NCBI RefSeq assembly: GCF_000178855.1
Contig: NZ_ADVG01000003.1
Coordinates: forward strand, 2,217,317 to 2,281,316
Direction: 5' to 3'
Source: Ktedonobacter racemifer DSM 44963
Lineage (GTDB): Bacteria; Chloroflexota; Ktedonobacteria; Ktedonobacterales; Ktedonobacteraceae
Length of the DNA stretch: 64,000 nt
The notes beneath the pieces are model-generated. The model was not told the DNA's origin, made no database searches, and saw nothing but the letters and a program-made list of their open reading frames with translations. Made by a program: the position numbers and the translations under genes. Position 1 is the first letter of the stretch, and each line of letters begins with the position of its first letter. Positions 8,949-17,965 of the stretch are shown here, one piece after another.

Positions 8949-10316
8949 ATGAAGCGAAACAAGCATGCCACCTTCACCGGAACCAAGACGACCCCTGCCG
9001 ATGTCTGTCGCTGGGTCCAACCCCTTTTTCGTCTGCATGAGCGCCTCGCCCAGCGCTTTGCCCGACCAGAGCCACATCGCCGGGTACTGGCCTACCTGCA
9101 AGGGATTTTGAGCGAAATATCCCGCAAAAATGGCTGGCAATTAGCTGAACACGCCGGAGAAGCTCGTCCTGATGGCATGCAACGCCTGCTCTCGCAAGCC
9201 GTTTGGGACACCGATGGCGTACGTGATGATTTGCGTACGTATGTGCTTGAAAAACTGGGCTTGCAATCGCCTATCCTGGTCATCGACGAAAGCTGCTTTC
9301 CCAAGCGAGGCGAAAAATCAGCTGGCGTTGGCTTGCAGTATTGCGGAACCACGGGCCGAGTCGAGAATTGCCAGGTCGGAGTTTTTCTCTCATATGTGAC
9401 GGCCAAAGGGCATACCCTGATTGATCGCGAACTGTATTTGCCCTTGGACTGGTGCGAGGATCGCGATCGGTGTCGAGCCGCAGGCATCCCAGCATCGGTT
9501 CGTTTCCAGACAAAGCCAGAGTTGGCCCAGCGCATGATCGAACGCATCTGGCAAGCTCAGATCCCCATTTCCTGGGTCGTAGCTGATACGGTTTACGGGG
9601 GCAATCTGGACCTGCGAACCTGGTTGGAAATGCGTGCGTATCCTTACGTGATGGCTGTGGCTTGCAATGAACCAGTCGGATTCCAGACACCGACTGGACG
9701 CAGACGCGAAGAGGCCGCATTGGTCGAAGCGTTCGTCCTTCACGATGGGAACTGGCAGCGCCTGTCAATGAGCGAAGGCAGCAAAGGCCCCAGGCTCTTC
9801 GACTGGGCCATCGTCCCCATGCTGCGCCAGTGGGAGGATGATGGAAGACATTGGTTGCTCATTCGTCGTAGCCTCGCTGATCCATCTGAGAAAGCGTACT
9901 ACTTTGTCTTTGCTCCGCAAGGAACCACCCTGCCAGCAATGGTCAAGGCCATTGGTGCCAGATGGCGTGTTGAGGAAAATTTTGAGATTGGCAAAGATCT
10001 CGGCATGGATCACTACGAAGTACGGAGCTTCATCGGTTGGTACCGGCACATTACGCTCGTGCTGTTGGCTCTTGCTTATCTTGCAGGAATTTGTGCAACA
10101 GAGCGTTTCCCCACTGATCATCCTACGACTTCTGAGTCTGCTACCCAACCCTGCGTACTTCCCTTGACCATTCCTGAAGTGCGCCATTTGCTCGCACGGC
10201 TCATCTGGCCTTTGTCTTCGTCCACACGCCGGGTGCTTGCCTGGTCGTGGTGGCGTCGTTGCCACCAAAGCACGGCGAGCTCTTACCACATCAAACGTCG
10301 TCTCAAGGCTGGCTAA
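8949..10316 (+). CDS. IS701/IS4-superfamily transposase
   Basis: 455 residues, preceded by AGGAGAAGAAG right before the ATG. The catalytic region has Asp in ILVIDESCFPKRGEKSAG, the second Asp in WVVADTVYGGN and the Glu in RVEENFEIGKDLG followed by YEVRSFIGWYRH; this order and the YREK-like end are typical of the IS4 superfamily, IS701 branch. The reading frame is intact and the element has perfect ends, so it may be active. The C-terminal ~60 residues are basic. Confidence 0.92.
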   Translation: MKRNKHATFTGTKTTPADVCRWVQPLFRLHERLAQRFARPEPHRRVLAYLQGILSEISRKNGWQLAEHAGEARPDGMQRLLSQAVWDTDGVRDDLRTYVLEKLGLQSPILVIDESCFPKRGEKSAGVGLQYCGTTGRVENCQVGVFLSYVTAKGHTLIDRELYLPLDWCEDRDRCRAAGIPASVRFQTKPELAQRMIERIWQAQIPISWVVADTVYGGNLDLRTWLEMRAYPYVMAVACNEPVGFQTPTGRRREEAALVEAFVLHDGNWQRLSMSEGSKGPRLFDWAIVPMLRQWEDDGRHWLLIRRSLADPSEKAYYFVFAPQGTTLPAMVKAIGARWRVEENFEIGKDLGMDHYEVRSFIGWYRHITLVLLALAYLAGICATERFPTDHPTTSESATQPCVLPLTIPEVRHLLARLIWPLSSSTRRVLAWSWWRRCHQSTASSYHIKRRLKAG

Positions 10317-10464
10317 TCCTGGCTGATTCCCACTTTCTTGGCTTTGCCCTGGCGCGTGTCATTTCCTAGACACGCGCAGAAATTTCCTGGAAGTGCTGGA
10401 GTTCCTGGAAATTTGTGCGCATGTTGTCTCCCATCGTATCTTTCCTTGCGCATGAGTTCTGAAT

Positions 10465-11355
10465 ATGACTCTTCTTCCTGTCACAGACGGTGCTCGTCTG
10501 CTTGGCATTCATCCCAAGACGCTCCACCACTGGCTCAAAGAGGCCCATGTGCCCTTGTCCACCCACCCGACGGATGCACGGATGAAATGTGTGATGGAGG
10601 AACACCTGCAACAGGTAGCCAGTCTGCATGGCCGCCCACTCCAGGCATCTCGGCCGTTGGATGTAGCCTCTCCTCTTCTCGTCCCTTCTCAAGTGCAAGC
10701 CCTCTCAGCGCCTGAAAATGAAAGGGAACCGGCCTCCACCGCCTGCTCGTTGCTCCCCTCCCACATGCAGGAAGCGGACCAGATCCAAAGGCTGGCTTCC
10801 CTGGAAACCAAGGTGGTGACTCTTCAGGAGCAGATTGCCCAGCTCACGCTGGCGCTGCTCCAGGAGCGGGAGCGATCGGTCGAGCATCGTCTCACCGCCC
10901 TAGAATCCTTCCTGCAACCACTGGTGGGAACGCAGCTCTCCGCACTGTCGATTCCTGGGGTTGAGCAAGAACCTCCTGGTCCACGGCCTGTACCGAGACC
11001 TCTGCATCCCGTTGAACAACTCGCTCGCTCTCGCATGCCTCCCCTGATCGAATACAGCGCGCCGGGTACCTACGTGATCATCAGTTCGCAAGAAGGCGAG
11101 GTGCATCTGGAACCCAATTCGCGCGCGTGGTTTGACTGGTTGGCGACCCTTTCCTCCTTCCGTTTCGTTGGGCCTATGGGGCGCTTTACGGGGCATCGAG
11201 GATACAAGGATGGTCAACAGACGCGCTATTGGTCGGCTTCTCGTTGTGTCCGCCGTCATACCTACAAGCAGTATCTTGGCATGACGGAGAGCTTGACCAT
11301 TGCCAACTTGGAGCGCACAGCTGCCAGGCTCCAATCTGACATCGAAGCGCGCTAG
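10465..11355 (+). CDS. IS-borne accessory protein: HTH, coiled coil, Ktedonobacter-type C-terminal domain
   Basis: 296 residues inside the IS701-like element, 148 bp after the transposase. Residues 1-45 look like a MerR-like helix-turn-helix (DGARLLGIHPKTLHHWLKEA). Residues about 100-150 form a Leu-rich coiled coil. The C-terminal ~100 residues (LEPNSRAWFDWLATLSSF, GRFTGHRGY, YKQYLGMTESLT) resemble a domain that I recall from the N-termini of large LuxR/NACHT regulators of Ktedonobacteria and that looks like an integrase arm-type DNA-binding fold. I infer a DNA-binding helper or regulator of transposition. No catalytic motif is visible. Confidence 0.65.
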   Translation: MTLLPVTDGARLLGIHPKTLHHWLKEAHVPLSTHPTDARMKCVMEEHLQQVASLHGRPLQASRPLDVASPLLVPSQVQALSAPENEREPASTACSLLPSHMQEADQIQRLASLETKVVTLQEQIAQLTLALLQERERSVEHRLTALESFLQPLVGTQLSALSIPGVEQEPPGPRPVPRPLHPVEQLARSRMPPLIEYSAPGTYVIISSQEGEVHLEPNSRAWFDWLATLSSFRFVGPMGRFTGHRGYKDGQQTRYWSASRCVRRHTYKQYLGMTESLTIANLERTAARLQSDIEAR

Positions 11356-11420
11356 ATTGTCGCGCTCTTTGCTGTCAATGATCTCCTCTGGTTCCCAACA
11401 AGTGCGACTGTAGTGGCCAA

Positions 11421-11492
11421 TCATAGGAATCGACCAGGAAGACGCTGGAGAAACCGCTTCCCATCTGGGGGATCAGCGTGGAATATTGTAAA
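11421..11492 (+). repeat. Inner part of left inverted-repeat arm
   Basis: About 72 bp (TCATAGGAATCGACCAGGAA onward) matching the complement of 13487-13556 with a handful of mismatches. Together with 8752-8810 it reconstitutes a ~130-bp arm that existed before the IS701-like insertion. Confidence 0.75.
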
Positions 11493-11723
11493 TACATCGC
11501 TCGCGATCTCGCCTGCCGCGTCCAAGGCGCTGGTGGTAATGACCCGAAACCTGAGCACTTGACCCCAATTATTATAAGCAGCTGACCGGGAATACGAAGT
11601 GCCAGCTCGTTTGTTTCTCGAATATATCAGGTCATTTCACTCGACCTACTTTCTTTCTCTCAGAGCAGGTACGCATCTTCGTTACCAGGGATTGGGACAC
11701 GTGAAAAGGGGATTTACCGTACT

Positions 11724-13181
11724 ATGTCGAAGATAAAGCAGACGAGGCGTGTCACTCCTCCGTCAGGTGACACGCTGATCGAGACCATTCCCCAGTTGGT
11801 TTGGACAGCACGACCCGACGGCCTACACGACTACACAAACAGGCGCTGGCTGAACTACACGGGGTTGACTTTTGAGCAGGTACGCCACGACAAATGGGCG
11901 CAGCTCCAGTTCATCCATCCCGATGATCGTGAAGGCACCCAAGCGCTCGTACAGCATGCCCTGGACACGGGAGAAACGTATGAGCACGAAGATCGTCTCA
12001 GAAATAGCCAGACCGGGGAGTATCGCTGGTTTTTAGTCCGCGTCGAGCCTTCGCGCAATGAAGCAGGCCAGATCGTCAAGTGGGTTGGCACCGGCACCGA
12101 TATCGACGAGCAGAAGCGGATCGAGGCAGCCTTGCGCCCGGGTCAGGAACGCGCAGACGCCTTGATGAAGTCCAAGATCATCGGGATCTTTGTCAGCGAG
12201 GGGGACCAGATTATGGATGCGAACGACACCTTTCTGCGCATGACCGGCTATACCCGCGAAGACCTCCGCGCGGGGCGCCTGAACTGGTTGCAGATGGCCC
12301 CTCTAGAATATCTGGCTCGAACCCAGCAAGCTCATCAGGAACTGGCCACTCAGCACTCACTGACGCCCTATGAGAAAGAGTACCTTTGTCAGGACGGCAG
12401 TCGCCTTCCAGTGCTCGTATGCGGGGTCCTCTTGCAGGATCATCCCCTACAGGTGATCAACTTTGTGCTCGATAACTCGGCGCGCAAAGAACTGGAGCAA
12501 CGCAAGGATGACTTTATCAGTATGGCCAGCCATGAACTCAAGACCCCACTCACGGCGGTCAAGATACAAACCCAACTAGTGCGCAAACGCCTCGAAAAGC
12601 ATGCCCAGCACGAGGCAGCCACCGCGCTTTCCCGGGTGGAGGGACCTGTCAAGCAACTGGAACGCCTGATCGCAGAGTTACTGGATGTCTCCAAGATCCA
12701 GGCAGGGAGATTGGAGTACATCCGGGAGCGGGTGGATCTCGACGAGCTGGTGCGGGGGGTCATCGACACCCTGCAGCACACGAGTCCCAGCCATACCATT
12801 CTGGTCCGTGGAAGTGTGCAGACCAGCCTGATCGGGGATCGAGACTGGCTCAGACAGGTGTTCACCAACCTGCTCAGCAATGCCATCAAGTATGCTCCCG
12901 ATGCAAAGACCGTCGAGGTGGAACTCTCCGCCTCTGACGAGGTGGTCACGATCCAGGTGACCGATCATGGCCTGGGCATCCCGCGCGAGCAGCGCGACAA
13001 GATTTTTGAGCGCTTCTATCGGGCTGCTGATCTCAGGCAGAGTGCGATCCCTGGTTTGGGCATGGGACTCTACATTGTGGCCGAGATCGTCAAGGGCCAT
13101 GGAGGAACCATCACGGTGGACAGCGAGGTCGGAAAAGGCTCGACCTTTACGGTCACCTTTCCCACGAAGAGGGATGCCTGA
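11724..13181 (+). CDS. Sensor histidine kinase with two PAS domains
   Basis: 485 residues, no membrane segment, so a cytosolic sensor. PAS 1 spans about residues 16-130 (IPQLVWTARPDG ... GTGTDIDEQKR, a PAC end), PAS 2 about 145-258 (MKSKIIGIFVSEG ... TGYTREDLRAG). The HisKA dimerisation domain carries the phospho-acceptor His in MASHELKTPL at about residue 270. The HATPase domain has the N box NLLSNAIKYA, G1 HGLGIP and G2 GLGMGLYIVAEIV. AAAAGGGGA lies ~11 bases before the ATG. There is no response regulator next to it. The gene lies between ~130-bp inverted repeats and has a paralogue at 43994-45448. Confidence 0.92.
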   Translation: MSKIKQTRRVTPPSGDTLIETIPQLVWTARPDGLHDYTNRRWLNYTGLTFEQVRHDKWAQLQFIHPDDREGTQALVQHALDTGETYEHEDRLRNSQTGEYRWFLVRVEPSRNEAGQIVKWVGTGTDIDEQKRIEAALRPGQERADALMKSKIIGIFVSEGDQIMDANDTFLRMTGYTREDLRAGRLNWLQMAPLEYLARTQQAHQELATQHSLTPYEKEYLCQDGSRLPVLVCGVLLQDHPLQVINFVLDNSARKELEQRKDDFISMASHELKTPLTAVKIQTQLVRKRLEKHAQHEAATALSRVEGPVKQLERLIAELLDVSKIQAGRLEYIRERVDLDELVRGVIDTLQHTSPSHTILVRGSVQTSLIGDRDWLRQVFTNLLSNAIKYAPDAKTVEVELSASDEVVTIQVTDHGLGIPREQRDKIFERFYRAADLRQSAIPGLGMGLYIVAEIVKGHGGTITVDSEVGKGSTFTVTFPTKRDA

Positions 13182-13486
13182 GCGTGGAAAGGACGCCACG
13201 CACGTCCTTTGAGGAAGTTCGGGCGGCGAGATCCGTGTGTGGGCACGGGATGGTGCTACGCCATCACGGACTCGCTTCCTGCGGACGCCCTCGCGCGTTT
13301 CGTGCCGCCAGAGAGAACATTCCCCTATGGCGCGGGAGACCTCTCCGTTCGGCAAGCTGTCTGAAGCATAAGCTTCTGGGACGGGAGCGACCCACAGAGA
13401 GAGGCAGCGTTTGCCCGCACCATAGGGAGATTTCCAGATGGGAATGCCTCGCGCAGACTGGGCGTTCGCTCGGTTTATTGACAACA
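13182..13486. other. Region after the kinase, shared with its paralogue
   Basis: No gene. From 13182 to about 13406 the sequence resembles the region after the second kinase (43785-43993, inverted), including CGCGCGTTTCGTGCCGCC and GCAAGCTGTCTGAAGCAT, so the duplicated unit is longer than the gene. Confidence 0.6.
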
Positions 13487-13608
13487 TTCCACTCTGATAC
13501 CCCAAATGGGGAGCGGTTTCTTCAGCGTCTTCCTGGTCGATTCCTATGATTGGCGCCGATTTCCTACATTTCACCTTAAAAATCGTCGAACATTCACGCT
13601 ATTTACTA
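13487..13608 (-). repeat. Right inverted-repeat arm (~122 bp)
   Basis: Complement of the combined left arm (8752-8810 plus 11421-11492). The outer 59 bp match with one mismatch, the inner ~70 bp with several. Because it is uninterrupted it shows the original target of the IS701-like insertion. Confidence 0.85.
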
Positions 13609-13730
13609 CTACTCTTCGCTGCTTCTGGCAAAGGATGAACCACACTCAAAAAGCTTTTTTAGGTCCTACTAAACTGGAAAAGAAGAACTGAAAATATTCT
13701 TTCATAGCAAAGAAGACAGATAAATCCTTG

Positions 13731-13883
13731 TGTAAATTTGCACGCTTCATGGGAGAAAATTTGCACATTGCGTGGGATTTCCCGCGCGACGTTGTATTGT
13801 TATGGAAAAGAGACCAAACTTCCTACAGACCAAGCTTCCCACGGAATGAGCGAAATTCCTCCCATGAAGCGTGCAAATTTACA
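13731..13883. repeat. MITE-like element (153 bp)
   Basis: Perfect 25-bp terminal inverted repeats: left TGTAAATTTGCACGCTTCAT + GGGAG (13731-13755), right its complement (13859-13883). No gene inside. It sits just before the HAD hydrolase gene and may supply or disturb its promoter. Confidence 0.75.
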
Positions 13884-13919
13884 ACTTGGTTGCCGCGGCT
13901 ACCGGAAAGGATCAAGACA

Positions 13920-14561
13920 GTGAAAAAGTACATACTCTTCGATCATGATGGTGTTCTGGTGGATACCGAATTCTGGTATTACAAAGCTGGAGAACGCGCC
14001 CTGGCGGACATTGGTTTGACTTTGGACAAGGATCAATACCTCCGGGACATGAACCAGGGATTGGGCACTTGGGCCCAAGCCAGGGCGGCAGGTATTGATG
14101 AACAGACCATCAGCAGGCAGCGTGAGGTTCGTAATGATTATTATCAGGAATATCTTAGAACAGAAGCCATTGAGATTGAAGGCGTCGTTGAAACTCTTGC
14201 TGAACTGTCAAAATACGTCCGCATGGCCATCGTGACGACTGCAAAACGTGTGGATTTTGAAATTATCCATGAAAAGCGCCAAGTTAGACAATTCATGGAT
14301 TTCGTCCTTGTTCGCGAAGACTACAAGCTCACCAAGCCGCACCCGGAACCATACCTGACCGGCTTAAAGCGCCTCGGAGCCACCAAAGAAGAGACACTGG
14401 TTGTAGAGGATTCATCCAGAGGGCTGAACTCAGCCGTGGCGGCCGGTATTGACTGTGTCATTGTCTATAACGACTTTACAAAAGCACATGACTTTTCACA
14501 GGCTAGCTATCGAATCGAAACTCTGATTGAATTGAAGGATATCATCCTTAATGTAACCTGA
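13920..14561 (+). CDS. HAD-superfamily hydrolase (beta-phosphoglucomutase-like)
   Basis: 213 residues from GTG at 13920, with AAAGG nine bases upstream; the frame is open back to 13728 but that part is the MITE. Motif I is FDHDGVLVDT near the N-terminus, a Thr of motif II is in MAIVTTAKR, and Lys plus motif III/IV are in KLTKPHPEPY and VVEDSSRGLNSAVAAGI. The cap between them is helical (subclass I). The nucleophile is the first Asp of motif I. Family members dephosphorylate or isomerise sugar phosphates; the substrate is unknown. Confidence 0.85.
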   Translation: MKKYILFDHDGVLVDTEFWYYKAGERALADIGLTLDKDQYLRDMNQGLGTWAQARAAGIDEQTISRQREVRNDYYQEYLRTEAIEIEGVVETLAELSKYVRMAIVTTAKRVDFEIIHEKRQVRQFMDFVLVREDYKLTKPHPEPYLTGLKRLGATKEETLVVEDSSRGLNSAVAAGIDCVIVYNDFTKAHDFSQASYRIETLIELKDIILNVT

Positions 14562-14833
14562 AGGAGCATTTACCAGTGTGTCCCATACTCCTTTGAAAAG
14601 CGAATGAGCATGGCTATCTCGGCCGCGAAACGTTCGTATAGGTAGATCCATATGCATTGTGGCGGTAGATTGTCATAAGAGGACCTGTCGTTTGACTCAT
14701 AAACTCGCCAAAACGGGGAGATATCCGTCAAAAGCAGAAAAGGGCGAGGATATGGAACTCCATCAGGTTTGGTGAATAGTGCTTGCTTAGTAGAACTCTT
14801 CTCAGGTGATAGAGCTGAACTCGCTAGGATGGG
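14562..14833. other. Intergenic DNA
   Basis: No gene seen between the HAD hydrolase gene and the duplicated block that starts at 14834. Confidence 0.4.
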
Positions 14834-15480
14834 GGAGGATGCTTTGTGTAGATGGCTGAAAAGCTAGACGTGTGTCTTCTTTTTTTATTTCCATCAAAGA
14901 GGTATAGCTGCTTCCTGCAGCTATACCTCAAAGGAACAGGGGCTACACCTGTGTTTACCACGAAAGGGTATGGACCACCATACGATTGAGATGAAACCAA
15001 TGACCACGTGTGTGAACGAACGCAACATTTTGCTCCCCAGCTTTTGAGGGTCCCGACATTACCAAAATTTGGTATTCTATTATTTATAGAATACTTGCCT
15101 CCAAAAAAAGCGCTTTCTTGATCTGTGTCTCTCCATTGCACTGGATATGGCCTCTGAAGAAGCCGTATCCAGTGCAATGTCGCGTGTGTTAAGAACACTT
15201 GCGTTGTTCTTGCTGGAGAAGTGCTCTCATTTCTTCTTCGGAAAGACAATCAGCTGGGCGTTCATTGGCTGGCCATGGCTCTTGTCGCGCATCACCAATG
15301 GTTGCTTCGGTGACCAGGCGCCGGGTAAACCCAAATGGGAAGCGGAATGTGGGATCATCAATGACCCATAGGTGATAGTGGTTGCTTGTGTCCACTTCCC
15401 GTGAGCGTGCGGGAAACAGCTCAACACCTTCACATTCAGGCCCGACGAGTTCATCCTTAATGCGCATTTTATCTCTATAG
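14834..15480. repeat. Duplicated block, copy A (647 bp)
   Basis: Nearly identical to 36763-37407 in the same direction, with scattered substitutions and single-base indels. It contains the 3' part of a minus-strand gene plus ~350 bp behind it, including two hairpins: GAGGTATAGCTGC (14898-14929) and a long palindrome around ATTGCACTGGATA (15135-15179). Confidence 0.9.
14898..14929 (-). terminator. Hairpin downstream of the minus-strand gene, copy A
   Basis: A 13-bp stem (GAGGTATAGCTGC with its complement) and a 5-base loop. On the minus strand it is followed about 15 bases later by an A-rich, not T-rich, tract, so termination strength is uncertain. Confidence 0.4.
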
Positions 15481-15581
15481 GTGTAAATATTGAAATTCCG
15501 TGAGGGAATTTCGACAATTATCTGAGGTAATCTTTCATCAAGAAAAAACGCTTCACAGGCCCTTCGGACTCTTTTTCCCAC
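15189..15581 (-). pseudogene. N-terminally replaced copy of the DUF7694-like protein gene
   Basis: 130 residues. From YRDKMRIKDELVGPECEGVE to the end it is nearly identical to the intact protein at 37116-37619 (97 residues shared). Upstream of this point the two diverge abruptly: the intact copy reads RLDRGIVVP, this one PSRNFNIYT. The break coincides with the edge of the duplicated block. It is therefore either a truncated gene or a chimera with a new N-terminus. Function unknown; see the full copy. Confidence 0.6.
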
Positions 15582-15638
15582 GTAGAGATTACCTCAGAGA
15601 GTTCCCAAAAGAGTACCTCATCGAATCCCAATATTTAC

Positions 15639-15860
15639 ATGCTCTATAAAAAGCAGGACAACAACACCTATCTCTGCAGGATTGATTCAACCATCCCGCT
15701 CGCTGACTACAGAAAGCGCAAATCCTACTATGGCCGCGACATGAAAGTACACGTCCCTGATGGGAACTATCAGCACTTCATACTCCCTCCCTCAGAGTCT
15801 GCCCAGGTTGACGTATACGACGGCTCTTACGCAGGTTCGCTGATTTTTGAGAACAGATGA
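15639..15860 (+). CDS. Possible small protein or gene fragment
   Basis: A 73-residue frame with plausible amino-acid composition (MLYKKQDNNTYLCRIDSTIP at the start, ending VDVYDGSYAGSLIFENR). There is no ribosome binding site and no family that I recognise. It could be a fragment of a larger gene cut by the rearrangement that ended the duplicated block. Confidence 0.3.
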   Translation: MLYKKQDNNTYLCRIDSTIPLADYRKRKSYYGRDMKVHVPDGNYQHFILPPSESAQVDVYDGSYAGSLIFENR

Positions 15861-15961
15861 GATACAAGGCAAAAGAACGGGCCTTCTGTTGCGTACGTCT
15901 TTGCTCATCTTGTTTTTCTGCTAGAGAGCAAGCAGAGAAGGTATCCACGTGAGGAGAGAAA

Positions 15962-16357
15962 CTAGGAGGAAGCTGGTGAGGGAAGGAAGCGGTGAATGAG
16001 TTGCTCAAGCTGATATATATGAAATGGTTTAGAGATGAGAGCGTCTACAGGCAAAGATAACTCAGGCCATATGTTGGCTGCGGTGAGTAGTACCATGTGC
16101 GGCGGCGCGATTCCCCTTGCGCTTGCTTCCTCACGTAACCCTTGCACCACACCAATCCCCCCCATAATGGGCATCATCACGTCCGTGAGCACAAGCGCTG
16201 GCCAGTGCTCACGGGCGAGGTCGAGCGCTTGTTGTCCATTAAAGGCGACCAATGGCTGGTACCCAAGGCTCTCGACCACCAGCGTCAGGATTTCGGTAAT
16301 CGGGATGTCATCGTCAACGATCAAGACGATGGGTGGTTCGTATATTTCCTCATGCAA
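15962..16357 (-). CDS. Response regulator, receiver domain only
   Basis: 131 residues that make up one CheY-like receiver domain and nothing else. The acidic pair is in VLIVDDDIPITE, the phospho-acceptor Asp in LVLTDVMMPIMGG, the conserved Thr in MVLLTAANI and the Lys in LISKPFHIYQLEQL. There is no output domain, so it must act through a protein partner. It starts 18 bases after the stop of the KaiC-like gene and is surely co-transcribed with it. Confidence 0.9.
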   Translation of the reverse strand: MHEEIYEPPIVLIVDDDIPITEILTLVVESLGYQPLVAFNGQQALDLAREHWPALVLTDVMMPIMGGIGVVQGLREEASARGIAPPHMVLLTAANIWPELSLPVDALISKPFHIYQLEQLIHRFLPSPASS

Positions 16358-16375
16358 GTGTTACATCCTGCTTTC

Positions 16376-17965
16376 TTAGTGTTGCTCTTGCTCTGAAGGG
16401 GAACTCCTCTGTGGGGGGGGCTCCCTCCGTTGGATTGCTGCTTGCTGCTCTGCTAATTTGATCAAGATGTCCTGTTCACGCTCATTGGGTGTCAGCACAC
16501 GCACCCCCTCGGGCGTCGTAATCAGAAAATCACGGAGCGTTTCATCGTGGGCGGAAAAGCGCATCTTCGGAACGAAGAGGATGCGATGGAGTTTCCCTTG
16601 ATAGATGAGGTGCTGCATAGACACCACATTTTCTGCAAGCACCGTCAGTTCATTCACGGAGAAATCCGGTTGCGTGATGATGCCTTGCGTTGGCTCTTTG
16701 ATGGCAAGCAGCGTCACACCCCGTTCACGTAAGAGACTCAGGAATGCCGCGAGATAATCGGGAACACGTTCGGCTCCACTGCTCCTTTGGATGGCTCGCT
16801 CCCATTCAGCAAGGCTATCAATGACCAGACGCCGTGCACCTATTTGCTCTAATGCCGCAAGCACCTCTGTGGCAACATGATCGGGGTCCAATTCAACCGG
16901 ATCCCAGTGGTGGACGGTCAATCCCCTCCTCGCAGACAAAGCGTGCTGTAATTGTTGGCTCCACGCAAAGTCCTCCGATTTTTGAACCAACTGATCTGCT
17001 GTCTCTCGAAAGCCGAGATACACTCCCGGCTCTCCCTCTGCTACGCCAGCAAGGAGAAATTGGAGCGCGAGAAGTGTCTTGCCCGTTCCGGGACTCCCAA
17101 TCAGGACCGTCCCTGTTTGCCGGGTCAAGCCACCGCCAAGCAAGGTATCAAGTTCGGGCAATTCAAAGGTCGCTCGTTTCGCTGGCGTTGCTGAGAGCGT
17201 TTTCTTATTCCAGCCCACCTTGAACGGGTGCCTGAGGCGGGTTTCCAATCGAGGGAAAACGTGTACCCCTATCTCGTTGATCGCCAAACCGTGGAGGCCT
17301 GGTAATGCCGCTTTCCCTCGTACTTTGAGCACCTCAAGCGCCCGATGAGTGCGCACGCCGAGCAATGTATTGTAGAGCCCGATGAGCACATCCGCAGTGG
17401 TCATCTCTGGAAAGAGCGTTGTATCGCGGGGATCTGCCTCCGCTGTGACGAGTGAGGTTGTGCCCAACATACTCAATTGTGTTCCAAGATCGTAGAGGAG
17501 GCGGCGGGCGGCAACAAAATCGGTGTCCTGGCCACGTAACCCTTGAAAGCCATCAAGCACCACGACACTCGCCTTCATACGATGCACTTCTGCCACAATC
17601 GCCTTCCCCGTTATGGGACCTTCCGGTGGGAAAAATTGCTGCAAGCTGAACACTTGTACAGTGCGACCAACGAGGTTTGGCGCAAAGAAGCTATAGGAAC
17701 GCAGATGTTCTAAGAGCTTTGTCGTTGGTTCAGACAGTGCTGTCAAAAAGAGAACTTTCTCTCCACGCTGAGCTGCGGCGAACGCGATCTGACTGGCAAG
17801 CGTGGTTTTCCCACTCCCAGGCGGTCCAAGAATAACCGTTAATGCTCCTTTTGGAAGCCCTCCACCTAACACCAGATCCAAATGAGGGATCCCTGTCGGC
17901 TCAAGTGGTGATGGAGGAGGAACCATCGGGACCGATGTGGCATCGGAGGGGAACGAATCCATCAT
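16376..17965 (-). CDS. KaiC-like two-domain RecA ATPase
   Basis: About 529 residues with two RecA/KaiC domains. Domain 1 has Walker A GPPGSGKTTL (about residue 45) and Walker B VVVLDGFQGL; domain 2 has Walker A GSPGTGKTLLALQFL and Walker B RLVIDSLAEWERA. The position of KaiC's autophosphorylated Ser-Thr pair is not conserved here (FSVNELTVLAENVV), so a clock function is unlikely; this is the circadian-like family often linked to two-component systems. I place the start at the ATG at 17965 behind GAGAAAGAGAG; a TTG at 17986 is possible. The C-terminus is a charged tail. A receiver protein follows at once, and a truncated kinase lies upstream. Confidence 0.88.
   Translation of the reverse strand: MMDSFPSDATSVPMVPPPSPLEPTGIPHLDLVLGGGLPKGALTVILGPPGSGKTTLASQIAFAAAQRGEKVLFLTALSEPTTKLLEHLRSYSFFAPNLVGRTVQVFSLQQFFPPEGPITGKAIVAEVHRMKASVVVLDGFQGLRGQDTDFVAARRLLYDLGTQLSMLGTTSLVTAEADPRDTTLFPEMTTADVLIGLYNTLLGVRTHRALEVLKVRGKAALPGLHGLAINEIGVHVFPRLETRLRHPFKVGWNKKTLSATPAKRATFELPELDTLLGGGLTRQTGTVLIGSPGTGKTLLALQFLLAGVAEGEPGVYLGFRETADQLVQKSEDFAWSQQLQHALSARRGLTVHHWDPVELDPDHVATEVLAALEQIGARRLVIDSLAEWERAIQRSSGAERVPDYLAAFLSLLRERGVTLLAIKEPTQGIITQPDFSVNELTVLAENVVSMQHLIYQGKLHRILFVPKMRFSAHDETLRDFLITTPEGVRVLTPNEREQDILIKLAEQQAAIQRREPPPQRSSPSEQEQH

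Larger units (their letters stand above)
8811..11415 (+). mobile_element. IS701-like element with accessory gene (2605 bp)
   Basis: Perfect 19-bp terminal inverted repeats CACTACAGTCGCACTTGTT at 8811-8829 and 11397-11415, flanked by a perfect 5-bp target duplication GCCAA (8806-8810 and 11416-11420). The uninterrupted target exists as the opposite arm of the large inverted repeat (GGCGCCAATCATAGG near 13545-13557), which proves the borders. The element carries two genes in the same direction: a DDE transposase and a regulator-like accessory protein. Confidence 0.92.

Noticed and set aside
9092..9768. Minus-strand frames opposite the IS701-like transposase
   Set aside because: Antisense shadows of a well-supported transposase gene.
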